The notes beneath the pieces are model-generated. The model did not search any database and was not told the DNA's origin. It saw nothing but the letters and a program-made list of their open reading frames with translations. Shown one piece after another: positions 12,901 to 24,939 of a stretch of DNA of 64,000 nucleotides (its first letter is position 1; each line of letters opens with the position of its first letter). The stretch is taken from positions 68,582 through 132,581 of the forward strand of contig AZLU01000065.1 in the NCBI GenBank assembly GCA_002224055.1, given 5' to 3'. The DNA is from Pezizomycotina sp. ARF18. Its lineage: Eukaryota > Ascomycota. The position numbers and the translations under genes were made by a program.

Positions 12901-13473
12901 ACAGCGTTCCCCGAGCGGCGCCTTCGCCTGGATTCAATTCCATTTCAAATCCTCTTGCACAATTCCTCCTAACTCTGCTATCTATTAAGAGCAGTATCTG
13001 TATTCTCTTTGACAGAGCCTATTTGTTTTGGACGGCTGTTCCTTTTCGGTATATCGTCGGGTCTTGAACTTTGTTTCGGTTTCTGTTTCACTCTCCAGAA
13101 AATCGAAAGAAAGGTTGTTCAAGCTTGCTCCGCGGTTGCAACTCAGTACACTGCAACCCTAAGGAATACAATATCACATTAATAGCAATTGTCCACGATA
13201 TAAATAAAAAGAGGACCTTCCTTTTTTCTTCATTTTACAGCTCATTAGCAAAATATACACTCATTTTCTGTGCTTCAAGCTTTATCTCATATCATTTACC
13301 AAGTATAACAACGCTTAGACCTGCTTGGAACCCATAGATTATCTAGCGAACTGGTAAGTTGTTAAATTCCTATAATTGATCGCAGTTTTGTTGTTGATCG
13401 AAGCTCCCGAATTGTTCTTTGCGCTAACACTCGCAATTCGCAGCATCACTCCATAATACATAATTTCTCCACA
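9967..13473. other. 3.5 kb intergenic region; no gene recognised
   Basis: AT-rich DNA with poly-T or poly-A runs at 10830-10847, 12310-12322, 12438-12454 and 12800-12825. The longest open frames (about 110-146 codons) are rich in Lys, Ser or Phe because of the homopolymers and contain no motif I recognise. An ATTAATTATT repeat cluster lies at 10455-10482. Nothing here can be supported as a gene from sequence alone. Confidence 0.55.
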
Positions 13474-16400
13474 ATGGAAGACAACACAAACACGAGACCT
13501 GCCCCGGAAAGGAGGCCCAATCGAGTACGAGACCTGCCCCGGAAGACGAGGCCCAACCCGTTCCCCCGAGCCTATAACTTCTTCGATTGCGAAGACTCCA
13601 GACATGCCCTCCCCACAGACCCGAAAGAACAGCATTGAGCAATTCACCGCCCATGCTACCGGGATATCCTACAACACTTTTCCCGACGGCGCTCCGCAGC
13701 CGGACGACCTCAAGAGGGTGACTTCTTGAGCAAAAAGCCATCAGCGGCATTCAAAGCAGCACCAAAAGGAAAAGCTGAAGCTGAAGTTCGAAAAGCAAGA
13801 GCTTCCGCAGGCGAAGCCGCTCGAAGACGAAGCAAGCGCGTCCGAAGGTGCTCTTCCAATCATACAGCGCGCTTCGCTACGCTTGCGAAGCCGGTCGATA
13901 TCCTCCCCGATATAATATCTAGATCCCCGAGTCCTGCCGTAAACACGGACAAGGAGACCTGGGATATCAGCCTGGGCAAAGTTTATCTCCTCCACTGTTT
14001 ATCAAGGCGACCACATGCGTCCCTTCGACTCGGAAACAGCCGGAAATTACTGCGCGACGGGTTTCGTGATCGATGCCCAAAGGGGCCTGATTTGTCCAAC
14101 AGACACGTCGTGTCTCCCGCGCCAATTACGGCCGTTGCTGTGTTCGTCAATTATGAGGAAGTACCTATTTCCCGATTTACCGCGATCCCGTTCACGATTT
14201 CGGTATCTTCCGGTACGAGCCTGCGAAGCTCAAGCACATGAAGGTAACGGAAATACCTCTGTGCCCCGAGCTCGCCCGCGTGGGCATGGACATCAAAGTC
14301 GTCGGCAACGATGCCGGCGAAAAGCTCAGTATCCTGGGCTCAACTTTGGCCAGGCTCGATCGTCAGGCACCGTCTTACGGCGTTGGCAACTATAACGATT
14401 TCAATACCTTCTACTACCAGGCAGCTTCGGGGACCAGCGGCGGTTCTTCCGGTTCGGCCGTCGTCAATATTTCGGACAGGCTGTAGCTTTGAACGCCGGA
14501 GGAAGCAATTCCTCGCAGTCGAGTTTCTACCTTCCTCTTAATAGGGTCGTCAGAGCCGTCGAGAAAATCAAGAAGGGTGAGCCGGTTTCACGAGGTACCC
14601 TGCAAACCGAGTTCATTCACACCAGCTACGACGAATTGAAGAGGATCGGCCTCAATGAGGAAGAAGAGAGAGCGTGCCGTATGCGCGACCCAAATGCCAC
14701 GGGCCTTCTTACCGTCTCCCGCGTTTTGAAGGGTGGCCCCGCCTGCCCTGCTCGCCACGAGCCACCTCGACCGAGCGAGTATCGGACGGCGAGATCGAGC
14801 ACGTCAGCGCTCTCGAGCCAACCGATATTATTCTGTCGTGCAACGGCGAATATATCACCAACTTTATCGATCTTTGGAGCATCATTGATGAATCCGTTGA
14901 CCAGAACATAACCCTGCGCATCTACCGCGGCAAGAAACTCCTCGAATGCGTCGTCCGCGTTCAAGATCTTCACTCCATTTCTCCCAAGAGGTTCTTGGAG
15001 ATGGGCGTGGTATTTTCCACGATCTGTCCTACAGATGGCGAGAAGCTACAACGAGAAGATCGGCGCCGGAACTTTCTGCGCCGCCTCCGGTTTCTTGATG
15101 TGGAGCCACTGGACCAAGGGGTTCTTGATTGAAAAAGTCAACGGAACGCCTACTCCTACCCTTGACGCGTTCATTGAAGCCGTCAGCTCGGTCAAGGATC
15201 ACCAGAGAGTCCAAATCATGACCCGGGTCTCGGAAGACCGACTGCCAGACGATGATGATCGATATGGACAGGCATTTCTTCCTTGCTGCTATATACGAGC
15301 GCGACGACGTGCAGGGAACCTGGAACAGGACCGAGTTGGAGAAGTCGCCACGTTTGAACTGGAGCCTTCGCAAAATAAGAGTTCCCGAGCTCCCAAGGCA
15401 AAGGAGGAGGACGACGAGGAAGAGGACGTAACCGATGAGGCGGTCGACGACATTCGCGAGTCTCTCTGCAACGTCGTCTGCCGCTTGCCTTACTCCGTTG
15501 AAGGGCAAATCTCCAACGCCAAGTACTCCGGCGTTGGTCTTGTCATCCAGCTCGATCCCATCCCCTCGTCCTTTTCGACAGGACCGCGGTCCCGTCGACA
15601 ATGGTCGATCTCCGGTTGACGATCTCCTACAAGAACATTCCCGCAGGGTCGTCTACATGGCTCGTTCGCCCTCGTCACCTTCGACAAGTCTCTCCTGCCG
15701 AGCAGTAGCAAGGTCAGCGTCCGGAATGGGATGCCACGCCGCTCAAGTACAGGGAAGAGATCAAGATCTTCGGCCTCAACGCGGACGGCCTCCTCTCGAC
15801 CAAGGAGACCACCGTCAGCTCCATCGGCGTCAACTTCAACACCTGGCCCTGCAACCCGCCCCGATTCAGGTCGTAAACATCGAGAACATCTCCATCGCCG
15901 AAAGCGCTTCCTGCTGGGGTGTGTCGTCACCCGCAAGGCCCAGTTCAGCAACATGGCCAAGGCCCAAAGAATCAAGGTCTCCGCCTACCTGATGACCGTC
16001 GGCAGCCAAAACCGCAGCGGAGACGATACCTTCTGACCCAAGGTCTCGACCTCCAGCGGTACGTCTTCCCCGTGGTTAAGAAGATCAACGAGGCAAGTTC
16101 GACCATGCCGAATCCCTCCGCTGCCTCGGCTTCGAGTTTGCCGACATGAGCCTGCCGACCGTCTCCTCCATGGCCTGAGTGACGAGCGCCGGATGCGTAC
16201 ATCAAGGCGGCCAAAAAGTACCGCGGCGTGCCTCGTCCCATCATCGTCGAGTCCAGGCTGCAGCCGCCTCAGGAGGCCAGTCCCACGAAGACGAGAACGG
16301 CCTGCAGATTAGCGACATCCTCCTCGAGATCGACGGCGTCTTCATGAAGAGGATTTCCCAGCTCGCCGACATGGACTTCTCCGAAAAGACCTCCGTTACC

Positions 16401-16992
16401 GCCGTTGTCCTCCGTGGGTCCAAAGAGGTAACTCTTGAGATCCCCACGGTCAAATCGTGGCCCATGAGAGCGATCTCATTGTCCAATTCTACGGATGTAT
16501 CTGCCACGCCACCCAAGCACCCCAACTAGAGCAAGTCGCCAAAGACGCCACGCTCGTCCCCAGAACAGCTGGAATATGTAAGTTCTCCCTTCCGCTCTCA
16601 AAGTTTTTGTGAACTCTCGCTAACATCGTTTAAAAACAAAAAGACGTTGGCGGCGTGTCCTTCGGGTCCTGTTCTCTCGACATTATACGCCCGACTCAGT
16701 GGATTATCGAGGTCGACGACGTGCCCGTCGGAGTCTTGACGATTTGCTAGCACTGGTGAGGAAAAACCGCTGGCAGCAGGGCAATATATACGTATAAGCA
16801 AGTCAACAGGAAGGCATTACCAGCGTGGTAAGCATTAAGGTCGACGACAAGTTCTGGCCAACGCTTTCCTTCACACGAACGCTGAGACGGTCGGTGGGCT
16901 CAGAAGCGTCACTCTGGCGCCTAAACAAAACCAAATTGTTAGCGTATTCTGCAGCAACTTTTATCACCACTATTGCTTTTCGCACACGATAA
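13474..16992 (+). CDS. NMA111: HtrA-like nuclear serine protease Nma111 (double protease-PDZ)
   Basis: Nuclear HtrA/Omi family protease linked in yeast to apoptosis-like death and heat tolerance. The family has a duplicated trypsin-like plus PDZ layout of about 1000 residues, which the 3.5 kb span fits. The first protease unit shows [10 protein letters not shown] (about 14056), NRHVV (His, about 14096), a [10 protein letters not shown] equivalent (Asp, about 14180-14215), [14 protein letters not shown] (about 14305) and the Ser motif [11 protein letters not shown] (about 14436-14466), followed by [22 protein letters not shown]-like parts follow ([11 protein letters not shown] near 14825; [23 protein letters not shown] near 14910). 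The second, non-catalytic half includes IEDISIAES-like [12 protein letters not shown] near 15875 and [15 protein letters not shown] near 16315. The end [14 protein letters not shown] (about 16830) resembles known termini. Start at 13474 chosen by position. Many one-base shifts occur throughout. Confidence 0.9.
13492..13555 (+). repeat. Imperfect tandem duplication, two copies of about 28 bases, 35-base period
   Basis: Copies starting ACGAGACCTGCCCCGGAA at 13492 and 13527 are nearly identical and both end GAGGCCCA. They fall within the first codons of NMA111 and would duplicate a short Arg/Pro-rich peptide (TRPAPE). The 1-base length difference between copies shifts the reading frame between them, so only one copy can be in the main frame as written. 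Confidence 0.8.
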
Positions 16993-17740
16993 ACACGAAT
17001 TCCTTATTCCTCTTCTTATACTTGCTTCTTTGCTTCTTTTCTTGCCCTTTTTTTTTGGTTGGTCGGGTTGGTTAAGCGGTATAATGCGAGGTTAATGGGG
17101 CTATTTTAACTGGGATGACTTACTAATATTTTTCGGTATATGGCATGGCTATTATTAACTTGATTTCTCTATATTGATCTTCTTTCTCTGGCTATAGGAT
17201 CTAATGGTTTTATCTGGTCTGCGTTTGGTTTGTTGAAGTTGTTTTCTAGCGGTATTCGGTTTCCGTTTCGTTTCTATATAGATCAGATCGCGATAGAGAT
17301 TTTAGATCGTCTTGTTTACGTCTTTTCATACATTAATACCCATCTTGACGAATATTTATGATTAGTCTTTGCTTTCCACTTCGTTTAGAGAAATTTGAAC
17401 CTATATATTATTGAACACCTTGGTAATCTATCAAACCTCCCTTTGATAACCGCGCGTGGATGAATAGTTGAGCATCAGCGAATACGTCAGCAAAAAGCGG
17501 GCGAACTATGAAGCATTCTTAAGGCTACCAAAATAGGCAAATTTATTAGAGAAGTAGGGTTGAATATTTTACTCTTTGATTTCATGAATATTTTATTCTA
17601 CAGGCTTTCGTCATGTGCTGCTAATTGTATTTAATGTGCAGATGGAATTTATATGTGATAAATAAAACCAGCAGCACACAATTTTAATTTTATTTATTTT
17701 ATTCTTTCTCACGCAAATACCTCCCGTCACCACATCCAGC
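16993..17740. other. Intergenic, AT-rich
   Basis: Contains no open frame with recognisable content. It is T-rich just after NMA111 and presumably carries that gene's 3' UTR. Confidence 0.5.
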
Positions 17741-18266
17741 ATGCAACGACACCGACTTTACCAGGTATCACGAAGGACTCTCAATACCACAGCCGTGAAC
17801 AGGGCAGGTACGAACTATCCGATAACCAAATCACGATCAATCAAACATTTGGAATTATTCGGCAGGCAGAATACGTTCTCGTATTCTCGTTCCGAACGGC
17901 ATTTACAGCCTGGGTTCCAAATTTCCACAAAGAACCTAACCGAGCTGGTTGGTTCCAAGCAATTCGATCATGCAAAGGTTACTAGAGTAGGGGTATTGAT
18001 TAAGTTTGCGGACTTATGGTAAGACGAAGCCGTCAGTGTCACCTTTAATTGCGGTTGCCAAAGCCAAGGGTATCGAAAAAGCAGGTATCATCGAGGATGC
18101 TGTCGGCTTTCTCTCGCAATACGAAATACGTCAAATGTACGCCTATCCGAGAGAGAGGCTCCACAGCGACTATTTTTCGCAGAAAGTCTCAACTTTCTCT
18201 CCTTATACCCGGAATAATCTCGATGAAAAAGCAAAATCGAATACGAAGAAGCAGTCTCCACTCTAG
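17741..18266 (+). CDS. Possible small unknown protein, N-terminus mitochondrial-presequence-like
   Basis: Not recognised. Frame one starts MQRHRLYQVSRRTLNTTAV at 17741, basic and hydroxylated with no acidic residue in the first 35 positions, which is typical of mitochondrial targeting peptides. It continues to FADLW at 18022. An overlapping frame goes on with KTKPSVSPLIAVAKAKGIEK, IIEDAVGFLSQYEIRQMY and ends at 18266. The composition of both parts is coding-like (mixed, not homopolymer-driven), and the jump between them matches the one-base shifts seen elsewhere in the window. Alternatively, two unrelated chance frames. Confidence 0.3.
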
Positions 18267-20312
18267 GCAATCATGGATTTTACCTCTCTTTCTTTCTTTT
18301 TTTTTTTTTTTTTTTTTTTTTCCTTCGCGTGGCCTTGATCTGGATGGTGCGTTCGCTTGTTCACCCTGGAACGAAAAAACACCGAACATGAAGCCACCAC
18401 AGAAAAAAAAACCCCGCTTAATTAAGCTTCTGAAAAGGGCCGCCTTTTCCGTGCCGCCTTTCAAAACGGGGTAACCGGTCAGGTGTGTGGTCCGCAGCCC
18501 TACGAGAGAAGATCTGTCCGCGTGTTGGACAAAGATGGCATGTAGAGTCGACGCATGGCCCCTTGTCTATCAAAAGATGTTACGGTCTTTGGTTTCTCCG
18601 AGAAAAATAATAAATTGAATTTATTTAAGCTTATCGAGGAATTTTTCCCTTTTCCCTTGCAGTGCTACTATATTTTGTTCGTGTGGGGGATTTTCCCTGC
18701 TAATAAATGAAATAGGCATTAATTGGGCCTGATATTAATCCGTGCCCATTTTTATCATTATAAATTCCGATCCCGTCCAAGTAAACGTGCGTAAATGCAC
18801 CCGACAAGTTACAAGTTTGGTATCAGATGCCAGCTACTCCATTACGAGTATCCCGTCGATATCAAAAGAGATTTCAGACGTGCTAACGATGTCTTATACT
18901 TTCTGTTCTCCAATATCTAGTCGAGTTATTCAATCGTCTCGCCTTGACGAATTCCAAGTTGGAAAAGCGCCGCCCAGTCAACGAGAGACGTATGCAGTTG
19001 CTCTTCCCTGAACGGAAATCGTCCACTTTCTCTTCCTGCGGTATCTGAACTTTGACGGCTTAAGGCCATCGTCTCCAGAACCACACCGCTTAAGCACTAT
19101 GGTATACTGTTTTCGATGACAGCTGCAGAAGAGTGGCAGAGCTCAGCAACCTCGGATATACTGAAACCCCAAGGACGAAAGAGTCGACCGTAACTGGCGC
19201 GAGCTAGAGAGCCATTTGGAAGGGAAATTTTTTTTCAGGTGCATCTGCTTGTGGGCGCTCCATTTGGGGTATTGGCCGTGGAGACGAACCATGTCCTTGG
19301 TATCCACTACACCCTGGACGACATGACAGAATAATAATAGGACATTTGAGAAGCAGCCATACGTCGAAACAGGACTACGCCAATACTCGTCAGGTGTGTG
19401 TGGGAGCTTTTATTTTATTTATTTTTCAACGAGCAGATTTTTTTGATTGATAAGCCGAAGAATCCCCCGCTACCTAACCTGAGCGATGCTTCAAGGAAGC
19501 CATCGAGTTCATACCCTGCAAAGACACTACCCTGGACTCTTTACCATTATCACTTTAAGAAATATACTTTGTCGCCTTTTGCTTTTATTATTTACTTTTT
19601 TCCTCCCCCTCTTCCTCTTTGAGATAACTTTCCCCCTGTTAGATCTGAAAAGTGCTTCCCAAGTGCCGAAGACAGGCTTTCCGGATTTAACATTGCTTTC
19701 TCCATTATATTATCTCGAGCCTTCCTTTCGTCCTTAAGCAACCTGAGCTCCCAATATCCTCTTCGTTCTCCGCATCCTATTTTTTTTTTTTTTTTTTTTG
19801 TTTAGTGTATAGTGCTTCTCTCGTCCATAAATCTTTGGTTGAAAGGTCTCGACGGTTGGATTCGAGCTCAGCATTCTATATATATATATATATATAATTA
19901 TCTTGAGGCAAAGGGGAACGCCGAGTAGGAATTTAGCCTTAAATAGCCCGGTTCCCTTTCTTCCGAAACTCTCCAACGGTTAATCAATCCCAACACCGCT
20001 CCAGAATCGATTGGCTTCCTGCAAAACATTTTTTTTTCGCTATCTTGCATAGCTATCTTTTTTTAGTTGGACGTTTCTTAACCTTTTGTGGTCAAAAACG
20101 TCCTCAATCCTTCAATAGTTTATTCTCACTTATCTTTTTCTAGAATACTGGTCTTATTCTTTTATTTTTTTCCCCCTCCAGCTTGGACCCTCCTGCTTCG
20201 GAAGTCGGTGCGGAGAAATCTTTCTCCATCCACAAACAAATTTGCTGCGACCGAAAAAGAATCGTAATAAACTTGACGATTACTGGCTGTTTTTGCCACA
20301 ACTATTATCGAT
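18267..20312. other. Intergenic; poly-T, AT microsatellite and weak coding-like stretches
   Basis: Holds a T run at 18297-18321, another at 19781-19799 and a (TA)n microsatellite at 19876-19896. Between 18742 and 19341 there are short coding-like stretches on the + strand (for example SISKEISDVLTMSYTF near 18860 and HLLVGAPFGVLAVETNHVLG near 19240) but no family match. The promoter of the NirA-like gene should lie in the last part. Confidence 0.4.
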
Positions 20313-23300
20313 ATGCCGCACGGCCAGAAGAACCCCAAGACGGATGACGACGACGGCCGAGCGCAGCGGCCGCAGGAGAATGGCGGCGGCAGCTCCAAGA
20401 GGAGAGCTGGGGCGCAACCCAAACGGCGGTGCGTGAGCAGCGCATGCATTGCCTGTAGGAAGCGGAAATCCAAGGTAGACAAGCGGCCTTCAGGAAACAA
20501 TCCAAGATGCAATACTAATGCTTCTATAATTTATAGTGCGATGGAAATACACCATCTTGCGCCGCTTGCTCTTCGGTGTACTTCAGCGAGTGCATATACG
20601 ACCCGAGCTCGGACCACCGGCGGAAGACGAGCGTCAAAAAGGATAGTGACTCCTTGAAGACGAGAAACTCTACGTTGCAGACCCTGTTACAGGCGATTCT
20701 CACTTACCCCGAAGATGAAGTGTACCAGCTCGTGCAGGATATCCGCAGAGCAGAAAATTTGGACGAGTTAGCTACCGAGATTGCTGCTAAAGAGCGCAAC
20801 GCTGCGAAGGCGGAAAGGAATGTTATCCCTGAGGAGTGGATAACGAACCGGATGGCTTTTCGGACGTCGAGTCGCCGGATCTTGAGGCGGATATTTCCGG
20901 CAAATGGCGAGCCTTCAAATAGATAGCGACGGCCAGATCAGGTCGTACGGAGCTACTTCACTCTTGGGCTTTTTATCGTACCAGCAGGATCGGGATGAAA
21001 ACGACAGGAGCCCTTCCGGCCACCTGGATGGCATATTCCAGCCCGAGGATCCGATAACGTCCTGGACCAGCGTTACTAAGGACAAAGAGCTCATCGTACA
21101 TCTGATCAACATGTACTTCACGTGGCACTACCCGTACTTACGACTTTGTCAAGAATCTGTTCTTTCGCGACTTTCTGAAAGGGAAACCTAGGTCCAAGAC
21201 AGCGCAGGCGAATTCTTACTGCAGCTCCTTATTGGTCCACGCGATGATGGCTTTGTGCGTATGACTCAATCTCCGGGCTAGGACGACAGGTACTGACCGT
21301 AGTGGTTTTTTTAGGGGCTGCCATTTCACAGCGCGTCCCGAGGCGAGATCTGACCCGGCTAATCCTGCTACAGCCGGAAATCAATTCTTCAACGAAGCCA
21401 AGAGGCTAATTCTCGAGAATGACGAGCATGAGAATCCAAGGCAAGTAAATTCAAAATATTTACAAGCAGTATCAAATATAACAAACCGCTAATAACTGTT
21501 TAGATTGACCACTGTTCAAGCTCTTGGTCTTATGGTGCGTAAATTCCAAAACCCAATTATTACGAGGTCTTCGACTAAATTTATTCTCTAGAGCGTTCGA
21601 GAAGCCGGTTGCGGGCGTGAGGCACGAGGATGGGTGTATAGCGGGTATTATCCATCTTCCTTCTAGCTCTAAGCTCGAAATTTTACTAAATTACGTGCTA
21701 GAATGTCTTTCCGCATGGCCTGTGACCTTGGACTACACGTAAATCCGGATACCTTGGCAGGGAGGGGTGGGATGAGCGATGAAGAGATTGATGCTCGAAA
21801 GGTTACGCTCTGGGGCGTCTTTTTGTTCGATAAGTAAGCCCTCCTGTGCCATTTCGACGAACGCTCTGATCCTGATATTCTTGAAGGTGCTGGTCAAACT
21901 ACATGGACGAATGCCTCAATTACCGTCGAGCATCATTACCTGTCCCAAATGCGACGTTTTCCCGGACGAGGACTCCCAGATCTGGTCGCCTTATACGGAT
22001 AACGGACTGACAACAGAACTATCGCAACCAGCGCGGACCCGAGCAGTATCACTTCAGATCTCTGCTCTCTGTGAAATTAGTAACGATGTTCTACTGGGGT
22101 TCTACGTGCCCACCAATGGGGGCACCTCGAACGAAGCTCGTTTCAAGAAAGGTGAACGTGACAACGAGATGAAACGCCTCGTCGGCCTCCACGCTAGGCT
22201 CGAGGAGTGGAACCGCAAGCTTCCAGTTGAGATGGAGGCTAAGGAAGGCGCATTGCCTAATGTTTTGCTCATGCAGTAAGTCTTTGAACTGCCTACTGTA
22301 ATCTCCAGATCTCTAACATCTCGTTTCAGTATGTTTTGTCAGCTACTGTACCTTCTTCTCTTCCGGCCGTTTTTGAAACTGGGCCCGAGCGGCAATACGG
22401 CCTTCCTTCACACTTGCAGCCTCGAAAAATGTACCATTGCGGCGACCACGATCTCAAAGTATCTTCGGATATATAAGCGGACCTACGGTTTGAAGCAGAT
22501 CTGCAATGTTGTCGTGTACATCGGCTTGTCGGCATGCACAGGTAACAAATTGCTTACCAACAAATACAATGAATACGAATGCTGATTTACTTTAGTGCAT
22601 CTTATAAATTTGCCCACCAAGGCGGCCAAGCGAGACATTATCCAGGGCGTAAAATCCCTTGAAGAGATGGCCGATTACTGGCTTTGCGCAAAGAGAGCTC
22701 TCATCATCTTGAAGATCCTGGCAAACAAGTACGAGCTCGAGCTTCCAGAAGAGGCTGAAGAAGTCCTCACCCGGATGAACTCCCAGGGAGAGATGTTCGG
22801 GTTCCGGCCGCAAGACTTGCGGTCTCCGCCGAAGACCAGATCGAACACGGCCTCTCAAGCGGCAAGTCCTCTCCGAAGGCCCGCCTGCTGTCGCCGCCGC
22901 AACGCCTAACACGCAGCTCACGGACGATATCCTCCGGCAATTTGAGGCCAGAGCCCGACTTCCTAATGCTGACGGGGACGCAATCCGGCGCGGGAACCCC
23001 TCGTTGAATTCCGTGTCGAGCCTTTTCACGCCGTACTTTGATCCGGGCTCCAGCCCGAGTAACCATAGCCAAGACCCCCGTTCCCAGCAGCCGTCCATGA
23101 TGCCATCTCCCAACATGCAGATGCCGAGCTACGTGCCAAGCACGTCTAACGCTCCTGCCAGTAGCTCGGCAGCTCCATGTACGGGGCTTGGACCACCTCG
23201 TCGACCAAAGCCAGCAGTGGTGGTTGAAGGATCAGGTGCAGCTCGCGATGGACTTCGGCCAGGAATGGCCCGGCCAAGCGTACTCACCGCCGGTATCGAT

Positions 23301-23409
23301 GGGCGACAATAGCGAGCATTCTGGCGAAGGGTTTATGAATTTCAACCCCAACATGGATACCAGCAGCTCCGGTAATGTTGAGTCCAACAACGGCAGCCCT
23401 TGGCCATGA
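20313..23409 (+). CDS. Zn2Cys6 transcription factor, NirA/NIT-4-like
   Basis: Nuclear DNA-binding regulator. The layout is that of NirA-family proteins, best known for nitrate-assimilation control. From the start MPHGQKNPKTDDDD (20313) a Lys/Arg-rich arm leads to the zinc cluster ACIACRKRKSK, then an intron at 20475-20536, then CDGNTPSCAACSSVYFSECIYD. The six cysteines are complete once this is spliced. It is followed by the linker DHRRKTSVKKD and the hallmark heptad region LQTLLQAILTYPEDEVYQLV. The fungal-specific regulatory domain is spread over several exons (HFTARPEARSDPANPATAGNQ near 21330; LTTVQALGLM; SVREAGCGREARGW after the intron ending near 21590; WSNYMDECLNYRRASLPVPN near 21893). 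The C-terminus is Asn/Ser/Pro-rich and ends NVESNNGSPWP at 23409. Which genes it regulates cannot be read from the sequence. Confidence 0.9.
20475..20536 (+). other. Intron splitting the zinc cluster
   Basis: GT at 20475 and AG at 20536. Removing it joins SK directly to CDGN and restores a standard Cys-X2-Cys-X6-Cys. An intron at this exact place, between SK and CDG, recurs in NirA-type regulators as I remember them. Confidence 0.85.
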
Positions 23410-24939
23410 TCGCGTGTGAACGGCAGATGGATCCCTCGTCTCTCTCTCTTGTAAATTCTAGCACACCCACTTCTACCTCTTTACTTCGAGGTTTCAAAAG
23501 AAACCAGGATATATGACTTTGTACAGCCGTGTCGTTTTTGGCCGGCTTTATATATAATTTTTTTTCTTATTTATGTAGCGTTCGCAGTCTTGGAAGGCGT
23601 TTTTCTGTCTGTATATTTTGGCATTCCTGTGAGCTCCTTTTTTTTTTTTTTTCATATTGTCTTTTCTAAAACATCGAGCTATACATAACGATAAATTAGT
23701 AATATACTCTGCTTAATTAAAGATAAAGGCAAGAAATGCGAAGGTTACCTTGCTTCTCATCGAGGTGGGCGGTCCCATGCTCTTTATATAAATAGCTTTT
23801 TCTTATATTGTTGGTTTAACTCCAAGGGAGGGAGGGGGGGGGGGGTTTCACCGTATTTATACGGCTGCATGCGAGATAGGAACAGCAGGCTCAATAGATT
23901 TCCAAGGAAGATCAAACCAGATCCCGCGGAGCGAAAAAGGCAAAAGAAAATCTAAAAGGATAAACTTACTTGCTGACTTGCATTAGGTGCTAAGTGGTAT
24001 GGGTCGGAGTGGGGGGCCTTCTCTAAAGCATTAGTTCGTGAACAAACTCGGAAAAACTTGGGACAAGCCAGTTAGATAGTTTGCGAGTCTTGACGTAGAC
24101 GTCTACTTCCAACGAATCAGAGAAAGCGAGATCCCCCATTCGCATATGTGTGAATATTTGATACAGCCTCGCCTCTCAATCGTCTTATATAAAAACTTGC
24201 TTTTTTTTCTTTTGGGGAGCAGGCGTTTTGGGCTTGTTTTGATAAGCCAGTTGGTTGTATCTCCGCGGAGATATCGCATTTTCCCATAGGCAGCGGATGG
24301 TTGTTTTGTGCTAAGCGGATGTAGTCCCTGCCATGGCGCCACCTGATTCGTTGACGATCGTCGAGGCCCTAGAGCGGCGTTCTCCTTTTCGATGATATTA
24401 TTGAGACTCTTTAGGGTTTGGCAGGTTGAAGTCAAACCCTACTGTCATACGCTATTTTCCTTGGCTGCCGAAGGTCCCTTGACAATCGTATTGCTTAAAG
24501 CATTCGAAGCTACTCGGTATCGTATTGCTCTCGTGATTGAGATGGTTGAGTGGGCTCGAAGTGGTCTGCTTGTAATGAGATTTGCATTAACAGTTGTGTA
24601 TTGAATAATTAAACGGTCTATCTACTATCTACGGTAACACAAATGCTCGGGCAGGTAATTACATATTAAGCCGTCTCCCTCTGGTAGGCGTGCAGACTGT
24701 AGCTCCTTGGAAAATTATCAACTCGGTCTATCTAGAAATGATTGAAAGAAACACTCAAACTTTCGCAAGCGGGCACCTCGATGGTGGCACGAGGTCAAGT
24801 ATCTGGAGCTTCACCCCATAACGTGCGATAATAGGCTTTTGAAGCATCTTGTGAACAGTATCAACTGTTCCCTTTTCTTTTTTTTTGTTGTAATTGCGAA
24901 GCACAAGTCTGAATATAGTCTCAGAAATCCCTCGGATAT
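23410..24939. other. Intergenic region between convergent NirA-like and MFS genes
   Basis: Carries the two 3' UTRs and AT-rich DNA with a T run near 23638-23652 and a G run of about 11 near 23837-23847. Open frames of about 70-110 codons (for example 24103-24435, - strand) show nothing recognisable. Confidence 0.5.
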
